Source of the DNA: RPQJ01 sp963846885
GTDB lineage: Bacteria; Pseudomonadota; Gammaproteobacteria; Steroidobacterales; Steroidobacteraceae
Assembly (NCBI GenBank): GCA_963846885.1
Contig: CAWJXS010000023.1
Span: forward strand, 264,503-328,502
Direction: 5' to 3'
Length of the DNA stretch: 64,000 nucleotides
A model generated the notes under the pieces. The model was given only the letters and a program-made list of their open reading frames with translations. It was not told the origin of the DNA and ran no database searches. Shown in pieces: positions 33,561 to 44,925 of the stretch. Position numbers and translations under genes: made by a program. Within the stretch, counting starts at the first letter, position 1. Each line of letters starts with the position of its first letter.

Positions 33561-34595
33561 ATGCAATCCATGCACATGAAGTCGCTGGCTGCCGGGCTGG
33601 TGGCCACGCTGTCTCTCGGCCTCGCCGCGCCGGCGTACGCCAAAGGGCCGCTGCCGGACCCCGCCGTCAAGGATTTCCAGCGGCTGGTTGACGCCGCCTA
33701 CGCCAAGTACAAGGGCCTGCAGGACGGCAAGAACGCCGACTACATCCCGATCCTGACCGAGACGCCGAGCGACCTGTTCGGCGTCGTGATCGTCACGAAG
33801 GACGGCAAGGTCTACAGCGCGGGTGACGTCGACTACCAGTTCTCGATCCAGTCCGTATCGAAGCCGTTCACGGCCGCGTTGGTGATGACGCAGCAGGGCC
33901 CTGCGGTGCTCAAGGAGAAGATCGGCGTCGAGCCGACCGGCATGGCCTTCAATTCGAAGCTGGCGCTGTCGATCTACGAGAACTCAGTGAATCCGCTGGT
34001 CAACGCCGGCGCGATCGCCGCCGTGAGCCTGGTGCAGGCCAAGTCCGAGGCGGATCGCTGGAACCAGGTGTCGCAGAACCTGAGCGACTTCGCGGGGCGC
34101 CCGCTGACCGTGCTCGAGAAGGTGTACGAGTCGGAGTACACCACGGCCTTCGGCAATCGCGGCATCGCCAACCTGCTCTACAACTGGGGCCGGCTCTACA
34201 GTGAGCCGGAAGAAGCGCTGCGGGTTTACACGCGCGAGTGCTCCGTGGGTGTCAGCGCCAAGGATCTCGGCATGATGGGCGCGACGCTGGCCAACGGCGG
34301 CGTCAATCCGCTGACGAAGAAGCAGGTGATGCCGGCGAAGCATGTGCCAGAGCTGCTGGCGATCATGGCGACGGCCGGGTTCTATGACGAATCGGGCGAC
34401 TGGATGGCCACCGCGGGCTTGCCGGCCAAGACCGGCGTCGGTGGCGGCATCGTCGCGGTCGTGCCGGGCCGCTTCGCGATCGCTGCGTTCTCGCCGCGCC
34501 TGAACGAGGCCGGTAACAGCGTCCGTTCGCTGAACGCCATCCGCGACATCGCGGGCGAACTCGGCGTCGGCGTGTTCGGGGCGAATCCGGAGTGA
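33561..34595 (+). CDS. Exported glutaminase
   Basis: This serine-dependent glutaminase (GlsA/GlsB family) hydrolyses glutamine to glutamate and ammonia. The active-site SxxK is seen in FSIQSVSKPFTAALV. Conserved blocks NSVNPLVNAGAIAAVSLV, GNRGIANLLYNW and PAKTGVGGGIVAVVPGRFAIA follow. Unlike the usual cytosolic enzymes it has a clear signal peptide (MQSMHMKSLAAGLVATLSLG ... APAYA), so it should act in the periplasm. AAGGA seven bases upstream selects the ATG at 33561; in-frame ATGs at 33534 and 33546 are less well placed. It is coupled to the porin gene. Confidence 0.92.
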   Translation: MQSMHMKSLAAGLVATLSLGLAAPAYAKGPLPDPAVKDFQRLVDAAYAKYKGLQDGKNADYIPILTETPSDLFGVVIVTKDGKVYSAGDVDYQFSIQSVSKPFTAALVMTQQGPAVLKEKIGVEPTGMAFNSKLALSIYENSVNPLVNAGAIAAVSLVQAKSEADRWNQVSQNLSDFAGRPLTVLEKVYESEYTTAFGNRGIANLLYNWGRLYSEPEEALRVYTRECSVGVSAKDLGMMGATLANGGVNPLTKKQVMPAKHVPELLAIMATAGFYDESGDWMATAGLPAKTGVGGGIVAVVPGRFAIAAFSPRLNEAGNSVRSLNAIRDIAGELGVGVFGANPE

Positions 34596-34628
34596 GCCTG
34601 CTCCGCTTGAGCGGAGTCGTCTCGACGC

Positions 34629-34656
34629 GGGCCGGGGCAGTAGCCTCCGGCCCGTT
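34629..34656 (+). terminator. Possible terminator after the glutaminase gene
   Basis: The stem GGGCCGG/CCGGCCC with an eleven-base loop is followed by GTTTG. A second perfect hairpin, CTCCGCT/AGCGGAG, lies just upstream at 34601-34616. Without a long T tract termination would be partial. Confidence 0.4.
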
Positions 34657-34683
34657 TGCATTGCTGCAGGAAGCGTGAAGACC

Positions 34684-35817
34684 ATGAGTATTGACTATCG
34701 GCCGGTTGCGGTCCTGCTTGCAGCCATCGCCTGCAGCTTTTCTGCTGCGGCGGCACTGGCGGCCAAGGCTCAGCCGCCCAAGGCGCCGCAAGACACCTGC
34801 GTGTTCAACGACAGCCATTTCCACCTCACCAACTACGTGCAGACGGGCACGGACGCAGCGAAATACGTAGACGAGATCATGGGCGACAAAGTCTGTCGTT
34901 CGACGCTGTTCGGAATCCCGTTGCAGCAGACCTGGTCCCATGGGAATTCGGGCGAATTCGCGCCGACGTATTACCTGCAGACCGATGCACCGCTTTATTA
35001 CTATTCGTTCACCGACGCCTACATCGCGCGCGCGTTCCAGAAGTTGAAGCCCGCACAGCAGGCGCGACTCGATCCGATGATCACGGGGTTCAACCCCGCG
35101 GACATGTATGCCACCGATCACATCCGGCGCGTACTGGAAACGTTTCCCGGAGTGTTCACGGGCATCGGCGAGTTCACGATCCACAAGGAATTCGTATCGT
35201 CAAAAGTCGCGGGTGAAGTCGCGAGCCTGACCGATCCGGCGCTCGACCGGATCCTGGAGTTTGCGGGCGAGGTCGGTCTCGTCGTCATCCTGCACAACGA
35301 CATCGACATGCCGTTCGCCAAGGCTGGCGCGGAACCCGTCTATCTCACCCAGATGAAAGACCTGCTGCGTCGTCATCCGCGCACCTCGATCATCTGGGCG
35401 CACACCGGACTTGGGCGCGTCGTCCATCCTGTTCAGCCGCAGGCCGGCACCGAGGTGGCGGAGCGGAGTCCGAATCACGTCGAGATCCTGCAGACGATGC
35501 TCGAGGATCCGACGCTTGCTCACGTCAACTTCGACATTTCGTGGGATGAAGTCGCCAAGTACGCGGTATCGTCGGATGCGGCCATCGCTCGGTTGTCCGA
35601 GTTGCTGAACGCCTATCCCGATCGCTTCCTGTTCGGGACCGACAACGTCGCGCCGAACGACCAGGCGACGCAGATGCGCGTATACGAGCTGTGGAATCCG
35701 ATCTGGGCGAAACTGACGCCCGAGGCTAGCCGCAAGGTCCGGCTAGGTACCTACGAACGTCTGTTCGACGGGGCGCGCGGCAGGGTCCGCGCCTGGGAAG
35801 CGGCGAACGTCAAATGA
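34684..35817 (+). CDS. Exported amidohydrolase-family metal-dependent hydrolase
   Basis: This TIM-barrel hydrolase has a signal peptide (helix VAVLLAAIACSFSAAAALAA). Metal-binding HxH appears as FNDSHFHL near residue 45. Further barrel motifs are IGEFTIHKEF, VVILHNDIDMPF, IIWAHTGLGRVV and a late FGTDNVAP with the catalytic-type Asp. It belongs to the amidohydrolase 2-like group with a secreted location; the bond cleaved is unknown. A GTG at 34675 is closer to the AGGA site and is an alternative start. The stop overlaps a possible ATG of the next gene. Confidence 0.82.
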   Translation: MSIDYRPVAVLLAAIACSFSAAAALAAKAQPPKAPQDTCVFNDSHFHLTNYVQTGTDAAKYVDEIMGDKVCRSTLFGIPLQQTWSHGNSGEFAPTYYLQTDAPLYYYSFTDAYIARAFQKLKPAQQARLDPMITGFNPADMYATDHIRRVLETFPGVFTGIGEFTIHKEFVSSKVAGEVASLTDPALDRILEFAGEVGLVVILHNDIDMPFAKAGAEPVYLTQMKDLLRRHPRTSIIWAHTGLGRVVHPVQPQAGTEVAERSPNHVEILQTMLEDPTLAHVNFDISWDEVAKYAVSSDAAIARLSELLNAYPDRFLFGTDNVAPNDQATQMRVYELWNPIWAKLTPEASRKVRLGTYERLFDGARGRVRAWEAANVK

Positions 35818-35837
35818 TGAACAGAGGCCATGCCAGC

Positions 35838-37370
35838 ATGAACCAGCTCAGGATTGCAGTGGCAGCAGCGCTTGCGCTGTCGCCGGTCATGGCCAGCGCT
35901 GCCGACTCCTCGGTCGAGGCTCGGCTCAAGGCCCTCGAGGAACGCCAGAACCAGCTGGAGCAGCAACTGGTCGAACGCGATGCGCGAATTCGCGAGCTGG
36001 AATCGCAGGCAAGGGCGTCGAACGCGAGTGCCGGCGCTGCGCCCACGACTGTCGTGCCCACTCCCGCCCCGGCTGCGCCTGCGGCCACCCCTGGAGCCCC
36101 GCAGGCTGCAACGGTTGCGGATGCGGCGGTACCTGCCCCTGAGACAATGCCTGACCGGGTCCCACTCGAATCGGCCTGGGGCACCTACGAGGGCGGCAAG
36201 GGCCTCGTGCTCGCGAGGACCAGTCAGGGCGAAGTGGACTTCAGCGCGTTCACTTACCTGCGATACCTGAATCAGCGCAATCTCGACGACAGCTACACGG
36301 ACGCCTTTGGCCGGACCAAGGAACTCGACATTCGGGACGACCTGCAGCTGCAGAAAGTGATGCTCTTCTTCAAGGGCTGGCTCTTCGATCCCGATTTCCG
36401 CTACCAGCTCTATACCTGGACTTCGAACACGAGCCAGGGGCAGGGCGCGCAGGTCGTCGTGGCGGGCAATCTGAGCTACCGCTTCAACGATGCCTTCAGC
36501 CTGGCCGGCGGCATCGGCGGACTGCCGAGCACCCGCACTACCAACTACACGTTTCCAAACTGGCTCAAGGTGGATCACCGGACGATCGCCGATGAATTTT
36601 TCCGTGCGTCATACACCACCGGCATCTGGGCCTGGGGCGAGGTCGGCGATGGCGTCAGGTACCGGGTCATGGTCGGCAATAACTTGAGCCAACTGGGCGT
36701 GGACGCGGGAAAGCTCGACAGCGGCCTGAATGCCTATTCCGGCGCGGTCTGGTGGATGCCGACCACCGGCGAGTACGGTCCTGGCGAGGGGTTTGGCGAC
36801 TTTGAACATCACACTGAGTTCGCCACGCTGGTGGGCGCCAACCTGACGCACAGCCGCGAGGACGCCCAGAGCCAGCCAGGCGTGAATGATTTCTGGAACA
36901 GCCAGATCCGCCTGTCGGATGGCACGTTGATCTTCCAGACCGATCCGTTCGGCACAGGCACGCAGATCAACAAGGCCACCTACCAGATGGCGGCCGTGAA
37001 CGCAGGCTTCAAGTACCGCGGCTTCTCGCTGGACGGCGAGTACTTCTGGCGCACGGTCGACGATTTCCGGGCTACCGGTCCGGTGCCGCGCAACAGCTTC
37101 GTCGATGATGGATTCCAGTTGCAGGGGTCCGCGATGCTGGTGCCGCAGACACTGCAGGCCTACGTCGCCGGCTCGAAGATCAATGGCCAGTACGGTGACC
37201 CATGGGATGTGAGCGTTGGCGCGAACTGGTTTCCCTTCAAGCGCCGTGAGCTCAGGCTCAATACCCAGTTCCTGTACCTCGACGAGTCGCCCGTGGGCAA
37301 CACGTCCTCGCCGTTCATCGTCGGCGGCAATGGCTGGGTGTTCACGACGGACGTGATGCTCAGCTTCTGA
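35838..37370 (+). CDS. Outer-membrane porin with N-terminal coiled coil
   Basis: The protein of about 510 residues has a signal peptide (MNQLRIAVAAALALSPVMAS) and a short coiled coil (VEARLKALEERQNQLEQQL). A Pro/Ala-rich linker follows, then a long beta-barrel ending in the classic aromatic terminus MLSF. The architecture is like OprO/OprP phosphate-type porins, in which a coiled coil precedes the barrel. An ATG at 35814 overlaps the previous stop and would put 8 residues before the signal peptide. It completes a porin-hydrolase-hydrolase-porin set. Confidence 0.83.
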   Translation: MNQLRIAVAAALALSPVMASAADSSVEARLKALEERQNQLEQQLVERDARIRELESQARASNASAGAAPTTVVPTPAPAAPAATPGAPQAATVADAAVPAPETMPDRVPLESAWGTYEGGKGLVLARTSQGEVDFSAFTYLRYLNQRNLDDSYTDAFGRTKELDIRDDLQLQKVMLFFKGWLFDPDFRYQLYTWTSNTSQGQGAQVVVAGNLSYRFNDAFSLAGGIGGLPSTRTTNYTFPNWLKVDHRTIADEFFRASYTTGIWAWGEVGDGVRYRVMVGNNLSQLGVDAGKLDSGLNAYSGAVWWMPTTGEYGPGEGFGDFEHHTEFATLVGANLTHSREDAQSQPGVNDFWNSQIRLSDGTLIFQTDPFGTGTQINKATYQMAAVNAGFKYRGFSLDGEYFWRTVDDFRATGPVPRNSFVDDGFQLQGSAMLVPQTLQAYVAGSKINGQYGDPWDVSVGANWFPFKRRELRLNTQFLYLDESPVGNTSSPFIVGGNGWVFTTDVMLSF

Positions 37371-37389
37371 GCGCGGAGTTCAGCGGCGG

Positions 37390-38034
37390 TCAAACGGGCT
37401 CGCGGGTGGTCGACGAGACTGCCCGGGCGCCGGGGCGCTTGCGCCAACGCCAGTACATCAGCGCGGTGTAGACGGCGATGTACAGGGCGGGCTCGCGCCA
37501 GTCCGCCTTGACGAGCCACAGGAAGTGGAGGGCGCCGAGCAGGGCCGCGACGTAAACGAGTTTGTGCAGCGAGTGCCATCGCCGCCCGAGTCGTCGCATC
37601 CAGCGATCCGTGGACGTGACAGCCAGCGGTAACAGCAACAGCAACGCCGCAAATCCCACGGTCACGAAGGGCCGCTTGGCAATGTCCGCCACGATGCCGT
37701 TCCAGTCGAGCCCGCGGTCGAGCACCAGCCACGTGAGGAAATGCAGCAGCACGTAGGTGAAGGCAAAGAGTCCCACCATGCGCCGCAGGCGCATGAGTCG
37801 CGGCAGGCGCAGCACCACCGCTGCCGGGCGTATGCACAGCGTGAGCAGCAGCAGGCGCAGCCCCCAGAGCCCCAGGGCGTGCAGCAGCGCCTCGACCGGG
37901 TTGGGGCCCAGCGAGAGTCCCGCGAGGCCGAACGCGCGCAGCGTGAGCCATGCGAGCGGTGCTGCGCACAACAGGAACACGATGGGTTTGTCGGCCCGGA
38001 GGCGCCGGGTCGCTGGACGCGCGGACTGGGTCAC
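37390..38034 (-). CDS. msrQ: Haem-binding membrane subunit MsrQ
   Basis: This 214-residue integral membrane cytochrome feeds electrons to the periplasmic methionine-sulfoxide reductase MsrP. About six helices are present. The GPNPVEALLHALGLWGLRLLL start region and the helix histidines in LLHFLTWLVLD, RWHSLHKLVYV and GALHFLWLVK are the expected haem ligands. It lies nine bases after msrP in the usual msrPQ order. Confidence 0.92.
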   Translation of the reverse strand: MTQSARPATRRLRADKPIVFLLCAAPLAWLTLRAFGLAGLSLGPNPVEALLHALGLWGLRLLLLTLCIRPAAVVLRLPRLMRLRRMVGLFAFTYVLLHFLTWLVLDRGLDWNGIVADIAKRPFVTVGFAALLLLLPLAVTSTDRWMRRLGRRWHSLHKLVYVAALLGALHFLWLVKADWREPALYIAVYTALMYWRWRKRPGARAVSSTTREPV

Positions 38035-38043
38035 CGCTGCGGC

Positions 38044-38988
38044 TCAGTAGAACTTGCGCAGGTCCATGCCCCGGTACAGGCCCGCCACTTGCTCGGCATA
38101 CCCGTTGAACGGCAGCGTGTCCTGCTTCGACGCGAACAGGCTGGCGCCGATGCGCCGCTCCTGTGCCTGGCTCCAGCGCGGATGGTCGACGGCCGGGTTC
38201 ACGTTGGCAAAGAAGCCGTATTCACCAGGAGCGGACTTGTTCCAGGACGTGGGCGGCTGCCGCTCCATGAAGCGGATCTCGACGATCGACTTGATGCCCT
38301 TGAAGCCGTACTTCCAGGGCACCACGAGGCGCAAGGGCGCGCCGTTCTGGTTCGGCAGCGTCTGGCCATACAGCCCCACCGCCATGATCGCGAGCGGGTG
38401 CATGGCCTCGTCGATGCGCAGGCCTTCGACGTAGGGCCAGTCGAGAACCGGGAAGCGCTGGCCGGGCATTTCGTTCGGGCGCAGGACAGTCTTGAACGCC
38501 ACGTACTTTGCCTTCGAGGTCGGCTCGAACCGCCGCAGCAGGTCGCCCAGCGGAAAGCCGACCCATGGCACCACCATCGACCAGGCCTCCACGCAGCGCA
38601 GGCGGTAGATGCGCTCCTCGAGCGCGTGCGGCTTGAGGATGTCCTCGAGCGTGAAGGTGCCGGTCTTCGCGGCTTCGCCAGCGACCGTTACCGTCCAGGG
38701 CTGCGTCTTGAACTTCCCGGAGCGCCGGGCCGGGTCTGCCTTATCTGTGCCGAATTCGTAAAAGTTGTTGTAAGTCGTTATATCTTCGAAAGAATTTGGC
38801 GGCTCTTTGAGGCTGAGCCGGCCATTCTTCGTGACCTGCAGCGGGGCCGCGGCCCCGACCTGTGGCAAGCCGACGCCAATGGCTCCGGCGGCCGCGAGCC
38901 CACCGAGCAACTCGCGCCGGCTGTAGTAGCGGTCGGGCGGGGTGATTTCGGAGGGGAGCGGCGTGAGGTCGGATCGTTTGCGTCGCAT
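38044..38988 (-). CDS. msrP: Protein-methionine-sulfoxide reductase catalytic subunit MsrP
   Basis: This molybdopterin enzyme repairs oxidised periplasmic proteins. The 314-residue precursor has a twin-arginine signal (SRRELLGGLAAAGAIGVG). The molybdenum-ligand Cys is in RLRCVEAWSMVVPW. The sulfite-oxidase-fold features GFPLGDLLRRFEP and GAPLRLVVPWKYGFKGIKSI are intact. It reads away from the YeiH-type transporter gene across a 98-base gap and forms an operon with msrQ. Confidence 0.95.
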   Translation of the reverse strand: MRRKRSDLTPLPSEITPPDRYYSRRELLGGLAAAGAIGVGLPQVGAAAPLQVTKNGRLSLKEPPNSFEDITTYNNFYEFGTDKADPARRSGKFKTQPWTVTVAGEAAKTGTFTLEDILKPHALEERIYRLRCVEAWSMVVPWVGFPLGDLLRRFEPTSKAKYVAFKTVLRPNEMPGQRFPVLDWPYVEGLRIDEAMHPLAIMAVGLYGQTLPNQNGAPLRLVVPWKYGFKGIKSIVEIRFMERQPPTSWNKSAPGEYGFFANVNPAVDHPRWSQAQERRIGASLFASKQDTLPFNGYAEQVAGLYRGMDLRKFY

Positions 38989-39086
38989 GCGGTTGAGACC
39001 CGGGAAAACCGGCGCGGTTCGGTGCGGCTCGTTTTAACATGCTCGCCGTCCCCCGGGGGGCGGGCGCACATCAGTCCACGGAGCCT

Positions 39087-40079
39087 ATGACCAATTTCCG
39101 CAGCCTCGGTCCTGGCCTGGTCATTGCGGGGCTCGTGGCGCTCGCCGCGTCCTGGTTGGCGGAGCACTACGCGACGCCGGTCATGCTGTTCGCGCTGCTG
39201 CTCGGCATCGCCGTCAACTTCCTGTCGCAGGACGAGCGCTGCAAGCCCGGCCTCGAGTTTGCCTCGCGCGACGTGCTGCGCGTCGGCGTCGCACTGCTGG
39301 GAGCACGCATCACCTTCGATCAGGTCCAGTCGCTCGGTGCAGGCGCGCTTGCGCTGACCGCAACGGCGGTCATCCTCACCATCCTGTTTGGCATCGCCCT
39401 GGCGCGAGCGGCCGGCCTGCCGCGCCAGTTCGGCGTACTCACCGGCGGGGCGGTGGCGATCTGTGGCGCCTCCGCGGCGCTGGCCATCGCGTCCGTGCTG
39501 CCAAGGAGGCCCGAGCACGAGCGAGATACGATCATGACGGTCGTGGCCGTCACGGCGCTGTCGACGATCGCGATGGTGCTGTATCCGGTACTGATCGCTG
39601 CCATCGGGTTCGACGAGCACACCGCAGGGGTGTTCCTCGGCGCGACGATCCATGACGTAGCCCAGGTCGTCGGCGCGGGCTACAGCGTGTCGACGGTGGC
39701 GGGCGACACCGCGACGATCGTCAAGCTGTTCCGGGTCGCACTGCTGCTGCCGGTGGTGCTCGTGATCTCGTTCGTGCTGCAACGGTCCATGATCCGCTCG
39801 ACGCCAGGCGCGGAACGGCCTCCCTTGCTGCCCATGTTTCTCGTGGGATTTGCAGCGCTGGTGGTGGTGAACTCGTTCGGCTGGCTGCCGGTGGCAGTCA
39901 CGCACGGCCTGCAGGAGGCGTCACGCTGGTGCCTGGTGCTGGCCATTGCGGCGCTGGGAACGCGCACGTCACTCGGCGACCTTGCGCGGGTCGGGTGGCG
40001 GCCGGTGGCGATCGTCGTCGGCGAGACGCTGTTCGTTGGCTTGTTCGTGCTGGCGGGACTGGCGTTCCTGGGGCGGTAG
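39087..40079 (+). CDS. YeiH-family putative sulfate exporter
   Basis: This 330-residue inner-membrane protein has about ten helices. Family marks are FALLLGIAVNFLSQD, RVGVALLGARITFDQV, TGGAVAICGASAALAIASVLP and GATIHDVAQVVGAGYSVS. The start at 39087 matches the family N-terminus; the frame is open upstream from 39039 but adds no similarity. The biochemical substrate of YeiH proteins is uncertain. Confidence 0.9.
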   Translation: MTNFRSLGPGLVIAGLVALAASWLAEHYATPVMLFALLLGIAVNFLSQDERCKPGLEFASRDVLRVGVALLGARITFDQVQSLGAGALALTATAVILTILFGIALARAAGLPRQFGVLTGGAVAICGASAALAIASVLPRRPEHERDTIMTVVAVTALSTIAMVLYPVLIAAIGFDEHTAGVFLGATIHDVAQVVGAGYSVSTVAGDTATIVKLFRVALLLPVVLVISFVLQRSMIRSTPGAERPPLLPMFLVGFAALVVVNSFGWLPVAVTHGLQEASRWCLVLAIAALGTRTSLGDLARVGWRPVAIVVGETLFVGLFVLAGLAFLGR

Positions 40080-40094
40080 GAACTTAGTCGTTAC

Positions 40095-40174
40095 GACAGT
40101 GTTCCGTCCGCTCCTGTTCCCGCGAGCGGAAAGGCAGACACGCTCGCGGGAACAGAAGCGGACGCAACACCGTC
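40095..40174. repeat. Core-in-hairpin repeat, copy G
   Basis: Arms of 34 bp with three mismatches (40095-40128 and 40141-40174) leave a loop of only 12 bases, GAAAGGCAGACA, the reverse complement of TGTCTGCCTTTC. The arms have grown inward to include CGAGCG/CGCTCG that is loop in other copies. It lies between the convergent YeiH and sirtuin genes. Confidence 0.9.
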
Positions 40175-40210
40175 TTGCACATCGGCGCCTCGCTCAGGCT
40201 GCCCGACCAG

Positions 40211-40957
40211 TCAGCCGCGCAGGGCCGCCAGCAGCCGCGGCAATACTTCGCCTGACGGACCGCGCAACGAGAAATCCGCGAGTGGCGTGAGCGCGGTGGG
40301 TTCGGTGTTGATCTCGATCACGATCGCGCCGCACTGCCGGGCGTTGGCGGCAAGCCCCGCGGCCGGATAGACGACAGACGCGGTGCCGATCGACAAGAAG
40401 ACGTCGCAGTCGGCCACTGCTGCATCTGCATCCCGCATTGCTTGTGGCGGGATCGCTTCGCCAAACCAGACGACGTCAGGCCGCAGCAGTTCGCCGCAGC
40501 GTGCGCACTCCGGCAGGCCGGTGACGGAGCGGGCGGAACGGGCGGCCAGCGTTCCTTCGGCGCTGCAGCGGTCGCGCAGGATGTTGCCGTGATATTCGAT
40601 GACGCCGGTGCTGCCAGCGCGTTGATGCAGGCCGTCGACGTTCTGGGTGACCAGCGTCAACTTCGGCACCAGTCCGGCCAGATGCACCAGCGCATGGTGC
40701 CCCGCGTTGGGTTCGACGCGACGCACGAGTTCGCGGCGCCATTCGTACCAGTCCCAGATGCGCCTGGGATCACGCGCGAAGGCTTCCGGTGTCGCGAGGT
40801 CTTCAGGACGGAACTTCGCCCAGAGGCCGGTCTGCGCGTCGCGAAACGTGGGCACGCCACTTTCCGCCGAGATGCCCGCGCCCGTCAGCACGCATACGTG
40901 CCGGGCTTTTCCTATCGCTGTCGCCGCGGAGAGCAGGGGCGTGGGGATAGCCGACAT
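40211..40957 (-). CDS. NAD-dependent protein deacylase, sirtuin family
   Basis: The 248-residue Sir2 enzyme removes acyl groups from lysine using NAD. GAGISAESGVPTFRD, TQNVDGLHQRAG and the catalytic His in VIEYHGN are present. The Tyr and Arg of DWYEWRREL are the pair linked to succinyl/malonyl-lysine preference in SIRT5-type enzymes. The zinc site looks incomplete: CSAE instead of CxxC, followed by a normal CARC. It lies 40 bases after acnA in the same direction. Confidence 0.93.
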   Translation of the reverse strand: MSAIPTPLLSAATAIGKARHVCVLTGAGISAESGVPTFRDAQTGLWAKFRPEDLATPEAFARDPRRIWDWYEWRRELVRRVEPNAGHHALVHLAGLVPKLTLVTQNVDGLHQRAGSTGVIEYHGNILRDRCSAEGTLAARSARSVTGLPECARCGELLRPDVVWFGEAIPPQAMRDADAAVADCDVFLSIGTASVVYPAAGLAANARQCGAIVIEINTEPTALTPLADFSLRGPSGEVLPRLLAALRG

Positions 40958-40997
40958 TTCCGACTAGCCCCTAACCCCTAATCCCCTAACCCCTTCC

Positions 40998-43691
<2,694 letters not shown>

Positions 43692-43715
43692 GGAACCTCC
43701 GGGGCGGAAAACGCA

Positions 43716-43736
43716 GCGGTTAACCGCGGAATTATA
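43716..43736 (-). promoter_or_regulatory. acnA promoter -10 with overlapping palindrome
   Basis: On the minus strand a perfect TATAAT (43736-43731) precedes the 12-bp palindrome GCGGTTAACCGC (43727-43716), which covers the expected transcript start. The -35 is weak (TCGAAT at 18 bases). The layout suggests a repressor site on aconitase expression. Confidence 0.45.
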
Positions 43737-44844
43737 GCCCGGAAGCCCTCATGGATTCGACCTCGGAGACTAGGCTGGGAATGCCGCCAATGACGGCGCC
43801 GCCCAGGCATTCGTCGCCCAGGTAGAAAACGGCCGACTGACCGGGGGTCACGGCGCGTTGCGCCACGTCGGTGCGGACGCCGCAGCGGCCGTCGGGCAGG
43901 ACGCGAACTTCGCAGGCCTGGTCCGCCTGCCGGTAACGCGTCTTCACGGTGCAGCGGAACCGGGCGGCCAGCGGCGCACCGGCAGTCCAATGCGCCGGTT
44001 CAGTCATAAATTCGTTGCAGAGCAGGAGCGGGTGGTCGTGCTGCTGCACCACGACGAGCGCGTTCCTGCGCAGGACTTTCGCGGCGACGTACCAAGGCTT
44101 TTCATCTGCACCGCGCACGCCGCCCACCTCCAGTCCCTGGCGCTGGCCCAGCGTGTAATACATCAGGCCGCGATGGGTGCCGAGCCGCTTTCCGTCCGGT
44201 GTTTCGATCGGGCCGGGTTGCGCGGGCAGGTACTGCGCGAGGAATTCGGCGAAGGGCCGCTCGCCGATGAAGCAGATGCCGGTGCTGTCACGCTTGTCGT
44301 GCACGGGCAACGCCTGTTCGTGCGCAATCCTGCGGACCTCGTCCTTCGGCAGTCCGCCGATGGGAAACAGCGTGCGCGCGAGCATGGCGCCCGGCACGGT
44401 GTGCAGGAAGTACGTCTGGTCCTTGCCAGGGTCGATGCCGCGCAGCAACCGGCCGTCCTGCATCCGTGCGTAGTGGCCGGTGGCGAACCAGTCGGCGCCC
44501 AGGCGCATCGCATGCTCGTAACAGACCCCGAACTTGATCTCGCGATTGCAGGCGACGTCGGGGTTCGGGGTGCGCCCTGCTGCGAGTTCGTCGAGAAAGT
44601 GCTGGAACACGCGGTCCCGGTATTCGGCTGCGAACGTCACCGCGTGCAGTGGAATGCCCAGGTCGTCGCAGACGCGGCGCGCGTCCTGCAGATCGGCCGC
44701 GGCCGTGCAGTAGCCATCCTCGTCTTCGTCCCAGTTGCGCATGAACAGCGCGTGGACGTCGTAACCCGCGCGCTGCAGCAGCACCGCGGCGACGGCCGAA
44801 TCGACGCCGCCGGAAATGGCGAGCACTACGCGCTGGGACGACAT
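43732..44844 (-). CDS. mnmA: tRNA-specific 2-thiouridylase MnmA
   Basis: MnmA adds sulfur to the wobble uridine of Lys, Glu and Gln tRNAs. The 370-residue protein has the PP-loop ISGGVDSAVAAVLL at residues 10-23, the catalytic Cys in NPDVACNREIKFG and the second in STGICFIGERPF. The DQTYFLHTVP motif is also present. It is 40 bases upstream of acnA and downstream of nudJ, from which it is separated by the 570-base repeat cluster. The nudJ-mnmA order is conserved in many Gammaproteobacteria. Confidence 0.97.
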   Translation of the reverse strand: MSSQRVVLAISGGVDSAVAAVLLQRAGYDVHALFMRNWDEDEDGYCTAAADLQDARRVCDDLGIPLHAVTFAAEYRDRVFQHFLDELAAGRTPNPDVACNREIKFGVCYEHAMRLGADWFATGHYARMQDGRLLRGIDPGKDQTYFLHTVPGAMLARTLFPIGGLPKDEVRRIAHEQALPVHDKRDSTGICFIGERPFAEFLAQYLPAQPGPIETPDGKRLGTHRGLMYYTLGQRQGLEVGGVRGADEKPWYVAAKVLRRNALVVVQQHDHPLLLCNEFMTEPAHWTAGAPLAARFRCTVKTRYRQADQACEVRVLPDGRCGVRTDVAQRAVTPGQSAVFYLGDECLGGAVIGGIPSLVSEVESMRASGL

Positions 44845-44925
44845 GCGCGGATTTTACAGGCTTGGGGACGTCGCTTGCGCTTGGCGATCTTTCCGCGCCG
44901 CGCGTAGCAAGCCAGAGTGGCTCGG

